Below, one piece after another: positions 11,396 through 23,460 of a stretch of DNA of 64,000 bases. The notes under the pieces were generated by a model. That model searched no databases. It had not been told where the DNA came from and saw only the letters and a list, made by a program, of their open reading frames with translations. The stretch is from positions 29,961,520 to 30,025,519 of the forward strand of contig CM040431.1 of NCBI GenBank assembly GCA_022702705.1, written 5' to 3'. Made by a program: the position numbers and the translations under genes. The stretch's first letter is position 1. Each line of letters starts with the position of its first letter. The stretch is from Papilionanthe hookeriana x Papilionanthe teres. Lineage: Eukaryota > Streptophyta > Magnoliopsida > Asparagales > Orchidaceae.

Positions 11396-13560
11396 TTTGG
11401 TCCTTTTAATACTTGGAGTCATCAGCTTGTCCATTTATATGTCATCATATAATTCTCTTATTCGAATAAATCTCCCTCCCAACTCATATCAATAATTTGA
11501 AGAGAAGATGAATCAAAGAGAATGTTATACGATAATAAATAGGCAAATAAATAAAAGAAACAAGCAGAAGGCTTATGTATGGGTAATCTTAGTGCAATGT
11601 GTCGAGGGTATACAACTAAAAAAGATCCTCGAAAAACAATATTCATGAGAGATTCTCTACATAAGCTACTCATAATCAAAGAACAAAAAAGAGCAATTTT
11701 GTTATAGAGCCAAGAGTCTCTTAGAGAAACGTATCACTCTTGTTAACTACATCTTGAAGATACCCAGGAGCACTCTCTATAAAAGTGGTTTCACCTGTAT
11801 TATCATAGGCCTAGAGAATAGGTCATCAAATGATGGTTATTTCATATGGGGATGCCTCGATGCTTCAAAGCTCTCACAAAGCCACTGAGCAAATAGCGAG
11901 TCTCTCACATTTCAAATGGGTAGCGGCTAATCGACATACAGAGCCTACAAAATAACCAAGATCATCTTGACGGGGATATCCCTATACGTCAAAGCATGTT
12001 TGAGCAATAAGGGAAGAAGACAAATCATCATATCCTAAACAAGCGGCAGCTCAACAGTGGTTGGGTTGTCAAAGCTGACCGAGCGAAAAGGCTCAAAAGG
12101 GCTCAACAACAAGAAGGATAAAGTAATCCTATAAGGTAGAGGTAGCTGGGTTGTGGTACCACAGACCCGTCATCCCAAGCTACTAAGATCCTAATTTTAC
12201 CCAATCGTGAAGGTAGTCAACCCAATATGTCCAGAGCTGGTCAGCAATCTGCGAATTATGTCGTCTACGGGGACCTCGGTAGCCCTAAGAAAGGTGGGAC
12301 TTACACTCACTAGACAATTGAAGAGTTGTCTTAATAAAGAAAGGAAAGAAGAGGTCCAGCTATAAAGTTATAAACAACTCTTTACAAAATGACTTACATC
12401 CGTCTGGGTAGGAGAGCCTTCTAATGACCTAAGTGTACTAGACAACTTCTTAAGTATAAATCTATGTTGTGTTAGTCTGGAAGGCTTCTCGTAGGGACAT
12501 GCAAATATGAATGCAATTATCTAGAGCGATCTTTAGATTTAATTATGATTAGGGATATCCATGCATGCAACCCATTTAAAATCCAGCCTGAAGGCCATGC
12601 AAGAAAGTAAAAGTGCAAATTTTAAAGTGTTAAATGATTTTAATCCTAAATTTTTCATTATCTTGAATATTTTATTAGGATTTTTGTAGCAAATTTAGAA
12701 TTTTAAATCCTAAATAGTCTATATTACATTCGTGATTCCCAAACAAGCCACAAAAACAAATAAAGAAAATATTTCAAACATTCAAGCATGAAATAATGCA
12801 GGAAAGCAAGCTAAATCAAAAATAATAAGAAAGGTCGGCGCTGTTGGGTCGGCAATATATCTCAGAAAAGAAAAATGGCGTTCAGTCTTTACACATACAT
12901 ATACATCAATATCAAATGCAAAATTAAGATACAGGACACAAGCGGCTGCTCCTGGTCTTCCACTACATGGTTCCCGTGTCAAAACATCTTGAAACCCATA
13001 CCCGTATCTTATTTCTACGAAAAGACTCTCTAAGACTCTAAAAGTACATAAGAAGAATAAAAGATTGAGACTCGACCTGCATGAAAATAATATTAGAAGG
13101 AAAGTCATACAACGCAGAATGAGCCGTGCCTGATGGAGAAGCTAAGCAACACATGCAAGCAAAAGTTAGCATGTATATCATGATATGCTCCCCCTTAAAA
13201 ATACATGTGTGTGTGCATATATATATGGCACAACTACCTACAAAAGTACGCCCTAATACACTATCATGCTGTCGGCATGTTTTATATTTTAAATTTAATT
13301 TAAATATATATATAATTTAGAAAGTAGCATTCGATTTTGAAAATAATTTTAAGTTTGAAAATTTTAAGATATGAAATCAAACCGATTTCACATCCCAAAT
13401 AGTTTATATAAACGAGCACGCGCACCACAAGCCGTGTATCTATCCCTAAGGATGTACACGCTGCTTGATGGTGGGGCTCAATTAAATAAACTAGAAGATT
13501 TCGTGACATCCGTTTGATCCGCGAACCAATTTTATAAGCCGACAAATTCCCCGCTTAATA
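11396..13560. other. No gene recognised
   Basis: The stretch has only short chance reading frames on both strands. I see no domain, RNA gene or clear repeat. Its style (repeated GGGACTT, CTCAAAAGGGCTC) hints at old repeat DNA. Confidence 0.5.
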
Positions 13561-15253
13561 TGAAAGCATTAAACAGGGTTTATATTACTCAGGTTCTTAA
13601 AATTCCCTATAAGGGCGAGCCCCTATAGTTAATTACATCTTAAGTGACGGGAATCACTTAAGAAAACTCTCGATAATAATCAATAATTCGCTCTCAAGAA
13701 TTTCAAAGTTTAAGTTTTCAAAGGATTGAATTTTGGAATTTCGATAGGGAATGGATCAAATTTGGAACATTTTGTTTTGGGAATTCAAAGGAAGAAAAGT
13801 AGGAGAAATTACGGATTCGAAGCAAACTTCGAGTAATTTCCGACTATCCTATTGTTTGGCTTGGATTTAGGAAAGTCCTAATGTTTGTCTAATGTTTTGA
13901 TCTTGTCAATTTTAATTAATTAGGACTTATATTCGTATGACATGATCATACAAATAGCTCGAAGATATGAGGGTTTATGTCGTATCGGATGACTACCTCG
14001 GAATCCTAAGATCGGTTAGGGCTTAATTTGCTATGCAAATGCCTAACGAAGAGTTGAGGATTTATGTTGCACTAGGCAAACTATCTCGAAATCCTATGGA
14101 TTGTTGTTTAATTCTAAGAATAGTTTTGCTGATGTAGATTTTAGTTTTGCTGACGACGATGGCCGTGCTGCCCACCATGCTCCGAGCTCCTTGTTGTTGC
14201 AGGGGTTTCTTATGTTTTAATTAAAACATATCTTAAAGTTGATTATAACAACACCGGTTATTATCCCACGGTTCCATCCTTCCGGCATCGTTATTTTTAT
14301 CGGATTCACTTAGTCCAGATGAATTTGCTAAACTCAACTAAATGAGTTCCACACTTTCATTTAGACCGTGGGAAATCCAGTTAGCAACATGTAGAGTTAC
14401 ATCATCCGAGGTATTCCCGCTCATCCAACAAGACGCTTTAATTTAGTTATAATTTTAGTTTTGTGTTCCGTTTGTGATTAAATTTTGAGTTGTTTTATAT
14501 TTTGAAATGTTGTGGCGGTGAATTTTATCTTCAGTAATGACTTTTAATTTAGTTTTGGTTTCGGCTTTAGGGACTACCTGCAGAGGTGTGGGTTTTCATG
14601 CAACAGTTGTTTATCATGCAAGAAAAGTAAAGTGCATTTGCGATTAAGTAAATTGCAATAAAGTAAATTGCAATAAAATAAAAGCGTACCTGGAGGGTCT
14701 TCCCGTCATCCCAAGCTGCACTTAAACACAATTTAGAATACTTAAGCAAATTCCTAGGTAAAGCTAAGGGAAGGGTTATGGTTTTCTACCAAATTCCTAA
14801 TCCTATAGTTAGTCATTTCTTATGACATCTAGGTTCTTATGTTTTGGTTTGAGGACGATTTTCTTCATCAAAGAACAATTAAGTTCAGTTGTTCTTATAA
14901 ACATCCTATCATATTGAGGAAGTGCTTAGAAGAATCTTAAACATCTTTTCAATATTCGTTAGAATTGTTTTAAGTCCAAACAAATTTAATTATACAAATG
15001 AATTAATCGTCCGAAAATTTCAAGTTTTGTTGTTATCTTTGCTCGAGTGAACTAGGACATTCGAATATCCTATAAGTGAAGTAACACTTCATTTAACATT
15101 CGTTTAGGAGTTATGACAATAAAAGTCTTCGAGGCAAATTGGTGTTCAAATGATTTGTGATTTAATTTAATTTCGATTAACGGGTTTAAATTTGGAATAG
15201 TGTTCAAGTTGCTTTATTTTTATTTTTGAATTTTTTTATGTCTTAGGTGATGT
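13561..15253. other. No gene; two short perfect inverted repeats
   Basis: An inverted repeat with a 9-bp stem and 6-base loop (CTTAAGTGA...TCACTTAAG) lies at 13639-13662. A perfect 20-bp palindrome (TATGTTTTAATTAAAACATA) lies at 14211-14230. No reading frame with recognisable content is present. Confidence 0.5.
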
Positions 15254-15665
15254 TATTTTTAATTTAATTTAACTTTAATTTAATTTAACCTGGTTTAATT
15301 TTAATTTTAATTTAATTTTGTTTAATTTTAACTTGATTTCATTATTTAATTTAATTCAATTTTAGTTTGATTTGATATGATTTAATTTAATTTAATTTGA
15401 TTTAATTTAATTTGATTTAATTTCCTTTAATTTAATTTGATTTGATTTAACTTAATTTAATTTTAATTTAATTTAAATTTTAATTTAATTTTATTTTTAA
15501 TTTTAATTTAATTTAATTTTATTTTATTTTAATTTAATTTTAATTTAATTTAATTTGTTTGATTTAATTTAATTTAATCTTTAATTTAGTTTTATTTTTA
15601 ATTTTAATTTAATTGAAAATTTAAAAAAAAGTTTAATAATTTAACTTTAATTTAATTTAATGGTT
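15254..15665 (+). repeat. AT-rich minisatellite of TTTAATTTAA type
   Basis: About 400 bases consist almost wholly of variants of TTTAATTTAA, TTTAATTTTA and TTTGATTTAA, with strong T-over-A strand bias. This is low-complexity DNA without coding potential. Confidence 0.9.
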
Positions 15666-17435
15666 AAGTCCTTGAACATTTTAAAACTTAAATTTAAATT
15701 ATCATTTTAATTGGGGATTAAATATTATTGAGATGATTAATTTAGGGATCCTTAGATTAAAGAACAAATCTCTTCTTAATAATATCCCTATTTAATAATT
15801 CCAACTTTATTATTCCTCTAAATTTAGTCAATTATTTAATTAAGGTTTATTTTAAATATTTCTAAATTGTTTAATAGGTTTCTATCCCTTAATTATTTAA
15901 ATTTCAATCATCCAAATCAGATTAAGATCAAATATTTTACTTTTAAATTTTATTAAACCTAAAGTTTTAATTAAGGGTTAAAATTTTAATTACCATTTTG
16001 CCCTTCAAGCTTAATAATTTCATAACTCACTAAATTGTACTTAAATGAACTTGAAATTTTTATGTGACTTCACTCATATGCTAATAAGGACATGAGAGGA
16101 GAAAATGTGATTTTTCCGTATTTAATTTATTTATGTAATTATTTTTGGTAGAAAATAGGGATTTCAAGGAAAATTTAATAATACGACCATGGGAAAGTTT
16201 ATGTTCTTAAGAAAATTATGGGACATTCTTAATGACCAGTAGGACCACTTGGACGAATTTTGGTGATTTTTTAAATTATATTATTTTTATTATAATTATT
16301 TTAAGTTTTGGAGTAGTAATTAATTTAAAAATAAAATAAAGGTTGAAAAATAAATTTTATATTTTTCAAAAATCTCTCTGATATCGAGGAAATCGGAGAA
16401 TCAATTTTTACAATTTTCTCGGTTTTTCTTTGATTTATTAGAATTATTTTAGTGGAAATGCTAAAAAATACATTTTTTTTTAATTTTAAAATTACCTTAG
16501 TGCTTTAAAATTTAATATTTCATCAAATAGTACCTAAGAAAAATATGTGGTTTGTTTTAAGTTGATTAGAATTCAAAATATGACATTTTAGTGAATTTTA
16601 TTATTTTTGTGATTTTTTATTTTTTTTTTAATTATTAAAATATTAAAATAATACAAAAAATCAACTTTTTTAGAAAATTGAAATTTTAATTTTCTTAAAT
16701 TCCCCTGATATCATCAGAGAGGCTCCAAAACTAATTTGGTGAATTTTTGAAAAGTATTTTGAAAGTTATGAATTTTTAAAGTTCAATTGACTAAATGCGC
16801 TTAATCAACCCATTTAGTAGAGGCTAACTAAGTCCAATTGACTTCAAATTTTTATGGTGGGTTCCTCCGATCCTAAAGGTCGATGGGGAATCGATTTCAA
16901 GTAAATTTGATGTATGGTTAACTCTAGTTAATTAGGGACCTATTTTGGGTGTTTAAGCCAATTAGTGGTTATTTTAAATGACTAATTCAAAACCTATTTT
17001 TCCTAGGTCCTCTCAGTCATAGAAACATCACCAAATTTTCCTGAATTTATTTCGAACATGCTAATTATTGGAATTAAAATACTCAAAACAAGTAACATGA
17101 ATTTGAAAAATCAATAACTTCTCATGGGATGGCCTCCGACTTTGAAAAATTCGAGGAATGTTCCTAAATTCAAAGGCTTCAAAAGCCCTATGGTCTCATG
17201 CTATGGTGAATTTCCTATATGCATGGAGAATTAAAACAATGCGAGAGGGTAAATAAATCATTAAAAATAAAATACTTCGATAAAATTAAATGATTTCTTT
17301 TCCACATTATTCTCCCGTGTTCGACTGAGCAAGAAGGTATTTTTATTTTATTTTTCTGATTTTTCTACACAAAGTTATGGATTTTTGAAGTTTAGGGAAT
17401 TAAATAAATAGAAAAAAATACCCTAATTTTCTATT
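15666..17435. other. AT-rich intergenic DNA, no gene seen
   Basis: Only short reading frames interrupted by many stops occur. No domain or structured repeat is evident. Confidence 0.5.
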
Positions 17436-18560
17436 TATCCACGCAGCGCCGCGTCAACCTCGGCAGCTCTAAAACGCCGCGTGTCGCCTTCTGATTCAGC
17501 GCCGCCATCCAACTCAGCGCTCCGGGGGCCCGCTGTATCGTTCCGTCTCCTCATCCGGCGCGATCCTGGTCGTCTGTCCGCACGTGTATTAAAAGAACGG
17601 CATCCGTTCATCGTCCCCAAGCCTCCTAGCCCGAGAACCGTCCACACTAAATCCCTAATATCTCACTCAATACTTAACGGATTTTCGTGTTCTTGTGTTT
17701 CATGGATTCGTCTTCGAAGAGACGAATACATATATACGGTGATCATGCATCGAAATTAAGGCATTTGAAATGGAGAATCTCCGAAGCTCGGGATAAAGAG
17801 TTAGCTCTTACCTTTGCTCGGAGAAGTGCGGCTTCAATCCGAGGGTCAGTGTCACCTTCGATCGGGTCCAAGCAAGCTCCGGATGAAGTCCCTCGGCCCA
17901 GTGAATTGTCTCAGGTATGATTTCGACCAAGCCCGATCACAAAGCTTCGGAGTCCGGAACAACCTGGGTGGCCTCGGAGATGGGGCTTTCAATGTTAAAC
18001 TTCTCCTCTTGGTCCAGTGAAGGTGTAGGGCCGATCGATTTGAAGATTGGCTCACTCGTGCAAAGTGTCCCGGTTTTTGGGTGAAATTTCGACTGGGAAA
18101 TCGGATTCGGTCGTGGGGATTAGGGCAAATCGACACCTGGGATCAACCGCTCTAAGTATGGAGTAGGGTTTGGAACAATTTTGGCAAAGTTTCGGCAAGG
18201 TTTGTGCAACTCTCCTCCATGGCCGTGAGGGGGTCGGGTTTAAATAGAGGTGGCCGGAGGGCCTCGCGGGGATGGCCGAGGGTTGGGATCGATTGCTTAG
18301 GTCGAGGAAGAACAGCCTACAATGGCCACCGGGCATGTGGGCAACTCAAGCAAGGTGGAATTTCAATGCTTTGCTCCTTCCCATGTCTCGGCCATGTTGT
18401 TTTCCGGCGACCCGGTGGTCGGCCTGGCAGGCATGGGTCACCCTCGTGGTCAAGAGGTCCGAGGCTTCGAAGTTGGTGAAGGCGACTGGGCTTGGACATG
18501 TGTAAAGTGTTTGAATCAAAGTAGAATGGGGTAAGGGTATATTTTGGCTCAAATTGGTCA
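17436..18560. other. GC-rich block, unclassified
   Basis: Base composition rises abruptly to GC-rich in otherwise AT-rich DNA. Overlapping open frames of 60-94 codons appear on both strands (for example 17852-18136 minus and 18204-18479 plus), which is what GC-rich DNA gives by chance. None shows a domain I recognise. Splice-like sites exist on both strands (CAGGTATGA at 17911; minus-strand AGGTAAGAG near 17810), so an untranslated leader, an LTR or a diverged gene cannot be excluded. Confidence 0.35.
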
Positions 18561-20069
18561 AATGCATGGATTGGGTTAGGTGCACCTTCCCATGGCTAGT
18601 TTGAGTCGAAGATAAAGTGGCTTAGGTCAGCTTAATTAGTGGGGAAGGGTCACCATCCAAGTACAATTAAGTTTAAGCATGGTTTAGTGGAGTCATGGAA
18701 GTGGCTAATCCCCCTAAGAGAATATGGAAAGGGCCTCCTCCTCTTGCCATCTTGGGTATGGTGAGGTGGAAAGTAGATTCCATGGCTCTCATGGCTCCCA
18801 TGTGCCTCATGCATGGCTTCATGGCTCACCTTTGGCTTGGAAAAGCTAAGTCAACTTTCATGAAAGAGGTTTTTAGGAATTTTGGTAATTTAGGAGTGAT
18901 TTGATGGGATTTGGCACATGGCTTGATTTGGAATCATTTGATGGTTTATTTGAACTTAGGGATGATTTTAATTAAGGGTATGATGAGAAGAATTTGTCAT
19001 ATGGGCTTTAGCATGAAATTTGGGCTTTTAGGAAGGTTTAAGAAAGTGGGCTTTTGGTTTAAAAAATAAATTTATGGATGGGAATTTTGTGAAGGATTGG
19101 GCCAAAAAAATGTTGTGTTTAGTTCATAGATGTGTCATGAGTGATTTGAAGCAAGTTGGGAGTGATTTGGGTTTGAATTGGGTTGAATTTGGGCTTCCTT
19201 GGTGAATGGGCCAATATGGGTCAAATTGGGTTAACTTGGGCCAATGTTGAGCTAGGGTTGAAATTGATGTAAAATAAATGTTGGGAAATGTTTATGGGAG
19301 TGTTTCAAAGAGGTTTTGGCTTTGGTTGGGTTTTGATTTTGAGGTTTGGGCTTATTTGGGTTAGGTTTGGGTTTAGGTCAAAATTGGGCCTTTTAGCTTT
19401 GGGTTGAATTTGAGTGGGGTTTGGGTCTAAATTTTGGGCAAATCATGTTAATGTTTTGTTTATGGGGATGTTAAGGAAGGTTTAGAAAAGGTTTGGGGTT
19501 AATTGGAGTTGAATTGGGTGAGTTTGGGTTAGGTTTGGGTCATGGGTCCAAATTGGGCTTTAAGGCCAAAAGTGAAATTGGATCCAAATGTCAATCAAAT
19601 CGACTTGGATTTGGTCTAGATTGGTGTCGGGAATGTCGAATTGAAGTTTAGAATTGAATTGGACCAGAATTTGGGTCAATCGGGTAGGTTTGGTTTGACA
19701 TCGGGTTCACTTAGGGTTAAAATGAGTCAAATTGGGGGTTTTGACAAAAGTAGGGTAAATTGACAAAATTGGCCCATGGTGTAGTTGAACAAAATGGAAT
19801 TGGGAATATTTTGGATTTTCTAGAATTTTCTGGGAATTTTCTGAATTTTTTGGATTTTTAGGTCAAGAGGGGTATTTTGGGTATTTTGAGGGTATTGGGA
19901 GGTATTTTTGGAATTTTTGGTATTTTTGGGTATGGATGATCAATTTGAGTAATGTGGGAATGTTTGGGATTGATTTTGAGGAATTTTTGGTAATTTAGGT
20001 GATTTTGCAAATTTTGGGTAGTTTCGAAGGTTTTGGGTAGAGCTAGGCAGGTGTAGAGTCCCGGAGTCA
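18561..20069 (+). other. G/T-skewed block rich in TTGGG
   Basis: The plus strand is strongly biased to G and T, with dozens of TTTGGG, TTGGGTT and GGTTTGGGTTTAGG words, especially at 19130-19760. No reading frame is recognisable. The words resemble permutations of the plant telomere repeat but are not a regular TTTAGGG array. Confidence 0.6.
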
Positions 20070-20133
20070 AAAATTGAAAATTTGGAAAATTGAAAATTTG
20101 GAAAATTGAAAATTTAGAAAATTGAAGATTAGG
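20070..20133 (+). repeat. Four 16-bp tandem units
   Basis: Units at 20070, 20086, 20102 and 20118 read AAAATTGAAAATTTGG; the first two are identical, the third has one change and the fourth is diverged. It is a small local amplification. Confidence 0.9.
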
Positions 20134-22330
20134 TGAATGTAAGTGGAATAAAATCATTTTGGTCGAGCCATGAAGCCATATCAAGCCCACATGAGTTACG
20201 AGGGGACTCATTTGGGCATCCACTATGTTGTTCCTAACCCTCTTGCCAAGGGCTTAGGGGTTAAGGACCATCCATGTGGATCACTTTTATGAGTCGGAGA
20301 TCGAGTTAGGTATGGGTGTGTTTTTAGGATGTGTGTGAAAGTGTAGTGTATAGGTTTAGTGTGTGTGTGTAAGTCATCCCTTCACTGCACATGCCACCAG
20401 TGGTAGTCCCAAGGCCAAAGAGTCCTATAGGAACTCATCCTTTAAACTTCCACATTTGATTTCAACCCTCTAGGTGATTAGGGGTCTATAGTCAAGTTTG
20501 TGGAGTTTGCGAGGAGTTAAGAAGTGGTTTGAATTTCTAAGTGGTGGGTCCCAATTATAATCCTCTAAGATAGTCAAAGGAAAGCTCAAGCGTAGATCCC
20601 AAGACTAAAAGAAGAAGAGATGACATCATCAAAAATGAGGTCAACACATGCATATCAAGCACACGAGCACACCAAAAGCACAAAGCAAGAAAATGTCTAT
20701 CTTGGGCAACCAAACTATTAAAAAATAATAGTTGGACATCGAAAGACTACATAGCATCCTAAATCCCAGCGTAGCACATTATCTAGCAAAAAGTGTTCTA
20801 ACTAGCATCAAATTTGCTTGCTCATGGATAGCGACAACTGTGATATGTATAAGAAAATTTTTAAACTAAAAAATAAGATTATATGAATCACTGAAGATAC
20901 TCCATGTTTAGGCATTTTTTGTGCTTCATTATGGCCTCCTTCGTGCGATCTTGCTGCCTATGAAGCATTTCGAATCAACTCTTTGGTCGGTATTGTCAGT
21001 CGGCTGGCATGGCTCATATATCATTTTGATATGTCACTTAGAGTAAACTTTTATTCTTCTTCTTTTTTATTTGTAAAGTATAACAAACCTCTATAAATAA
21101 GTTTTTTTGTAAGGGGGAGATTTATGAGAAAACTCTTGGTAAATTTTCATGTTTGAAAAGAAGTGAAGTTTTCGACCGGCTTGACATTTTACCTTTATAG
21201 TGCTATTTTTTTCAAATGGAAAAAAAAAGCATGTTTCCTCGCGATTGTGATGAATATTGGTGTTTGCTGATGACTTAGATCTCGAGAAAGATCGCTGGTC
21301 TTTTTTGATATATTTATCGCCCGTCATAAGTATTACAATGTCTTTATTTCAATTCTCATTTGCTTGGTTGGATCATCAGCTCGGTCGAACCACACCTTTT
21401 GCTGGGTCTTAATAGAATTTTGTCGTTGCCTTCGCGGGGATAACCGTTGAGACTTACTACTATGGTGTTTTGTACCTTTCACGAAGCTTGTCACTACTGA
21501 GCAAGGAACCAACTCTATAGCTTTATTTGTGTCGGGTTTAGAGACGTAGGCTTTTTATGCATGGCATTGAGGGTAGGTTGTATGATTGATCGGACAATCT
21601 TGGCGCCGTGGTAGATCATTTTTATTTGATTGGGTGGCTTATACTGCAATATGTATTCGAGGCATTTAAGACGGGTTCTAACCTTTCATATACACGGGTC
21701 ACAGTCGCTTGTGAGACCTCCATCTAAGATTGGGTTCTCTCTGTATGAGATATGGCCGTCCATACCCCTTTTCAGTATGATTGTCTTCGTACCCTTCGTG
21801 GAGCTTTTCACTACGTGGTAGGGAACCATCTCCAGTTTTTTGTTCAATCCAAGCTACGAGACTTGAGCTTGTAGTAAGAAAAGTCCCTAGCTAGACCTTT
21901 GGAGTATTTTGCTGATCAGAAGCGTTGTGTCGTTGCTGGTTTTACCACCCAGGTTTGAGAGTTCCTCGAGTGTCGTGTGACCACCGGAATGCATGTAGCT
22001 TCCCAAGTCTTGACCTGACTTCTGAGATTAAAATTCTAAATATTATAATACACATGTATAGTAGAATAGGCTTTGAAGAATACAACATGAATATGCAGCA
22101 GTATCTGAGGCCGGAGACCACTATGGAATAATTAATGAAGTTGGGATTTTGATTCAACGTTGAAACATTTATATAAGGGCAGGTAAGGTGTTGCGCGTTG
22201 GCAGGAATGGTGCGAGTTGTCAGCAGTAGTGAGATGTGGCTATCAAGGGATTTGTCAAAGCAAAGATGGACAGTGAGGCGAGAATCAGGCAGGCTATATA
22301 TATTAATGTATTAATTTACACACATATATG
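20134..22330. other. Unclassified DNA with one diverged duplication
   Basis: No gene is recognised. Two diverged copies of a segment can be seen around 21475-21525 and 21785-21830 (GTACCcTTC, GAGCTT-TCACTAC, GGAACCA-CTC), each inside a longer similar context. This suggests an old duplicated or tandem repeat. Confidence 0.4.
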
Positions 22331-23226
22331 TTTATGCATCCTTCGTTATTTTCCCCTAGGAGGTCCGAATAGCTAAGAAACCGAAAAATGTACCCATGGC
22401 CGTGACGAGAACGTTGAGCTCGAGGTGCTCGACCAGAGGTTGACAGGCCGAAGCAGCAAGGTAGTTGGCCAGCAGTTGGTCAGAGGAGTGAGGTGGTTAA
22501 CCAACGGTTGGCCGAAGGAGAAAGGTTTCCGACTAGTGGGTTGTTGGATGGATACATGTATGAATACTTCATAATTGAGTGGTTGGTGTGAAAATCTTTC
22601 ATGTTCTTGAGATGGTCAGCCTGTGGGTGGCCGACCAGAGCAGAGAGGTGGCCAACGAGAGAGAGCAAGTTGGTCGCGATGTGCCACTCCTATATCCATT
22701 CCTGTCCGGGATGTGCCGGCTGAAGAGGATCTCAACAGAACTGAGAGCTCACCAGAGGACCTGTTGAGTCGAGTGTTTTGGGGCATGCAGTACATGGTTC
22801 TCCATCTGCTGCAGCACATCATGAAGTCGATCATGATATCTTCCGTGACTGCATCACAGATCCATCCCAGCAATGACATGATGCATTTTCTAGTGAGGAG
22901 GCAGATAAGTGCAGATATTTTTCATCGTACCTATAAAATTCCTAGTGTTTTCGTGAGAGATATTTGCTTTCCTTCAAAGTGTCCTTTTTGTACTATTAGT
23001 ATTTTGGAAATCATCACTCTTCATTGGAAAATATCTTGATATCACTATGAACTGCTTTAAGCTGAATGTGATGGATTGCCAAATTGTTATTGATGAGCTT
23101 CGTATATGGTTGCCGAGCTGGAAAGAAAATTTGTTATGTAATGAGAAAAAAATCTCTACTATATCCTGGCACACTTATTTATCTTCCTAAAGTTTTAGAG
23201 GTATTGACATTTCATCTTCATATAAT
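22331..23226. other. No gene recognised; one 138-codon open frame
   Basis: A plus-strand open frame of 138 codons (22623-23039) has no motif I can name. It overlaps minus-strand frames of similar size and is probably chance. The sequence before it has imperfect repeats of GGTTGGCC / CAGTTGGTCAG type at 22425-22660. Confidence 0.4.
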
Positions 23227-23243
23227 ATTAATTTAATGTATAA

Positions 23244-23443
23244 TAACAACAACAACAACAACAAAACCTTAATCCCACTAAGTGGGGTCCGCTATCGGAA
23301 TCATTTTTCTCCATTGAGTCCTATTTAGTGCATATATTCATTTAATTCTTGTCTGATTTTTTCGATAAGTTTTATCTTGGTCGTCGGCTACCTAACGCAA
23401 CCCTCTTTTCACATTTGGGCTTGAGACCGACAATGACAATGTT
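23244..23443 (-). mobile_element. 200-bp SINE-like, internally deleted RTE derivative
   Basis: On the minus strand, the last ~110 bases (plus-strand 23244-23352) match the 3' end of the RTE LINE at 55609. This includes the GGGATTAAGG-TTTTGTTGTTGTTG-type tail, whose complement is AACAACAAC...CCTTAATCCCACTAAG. The first ~90 bases (23353-23443) match the extreme 5' end of that LINE near 58690-58787 (CTACCTAACGCAACCCTC, GACCGACAA-G-CAATGTTA in plus-strand terms). The whole coding region is missing. A 17-bp target duplication (15/17 matches) flanks it at 23227-23243 and 23444-23460, which proves that the short form itself was inserted. Confidence 0.85.
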
Positions 23444-23460
23444 ATTAATCTAATGTGTAA

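Noticed and set aside
18640..20050. Interstitial telomere array
   Set aside because: No regular TTTAGGG period is present, only scattered similar words.
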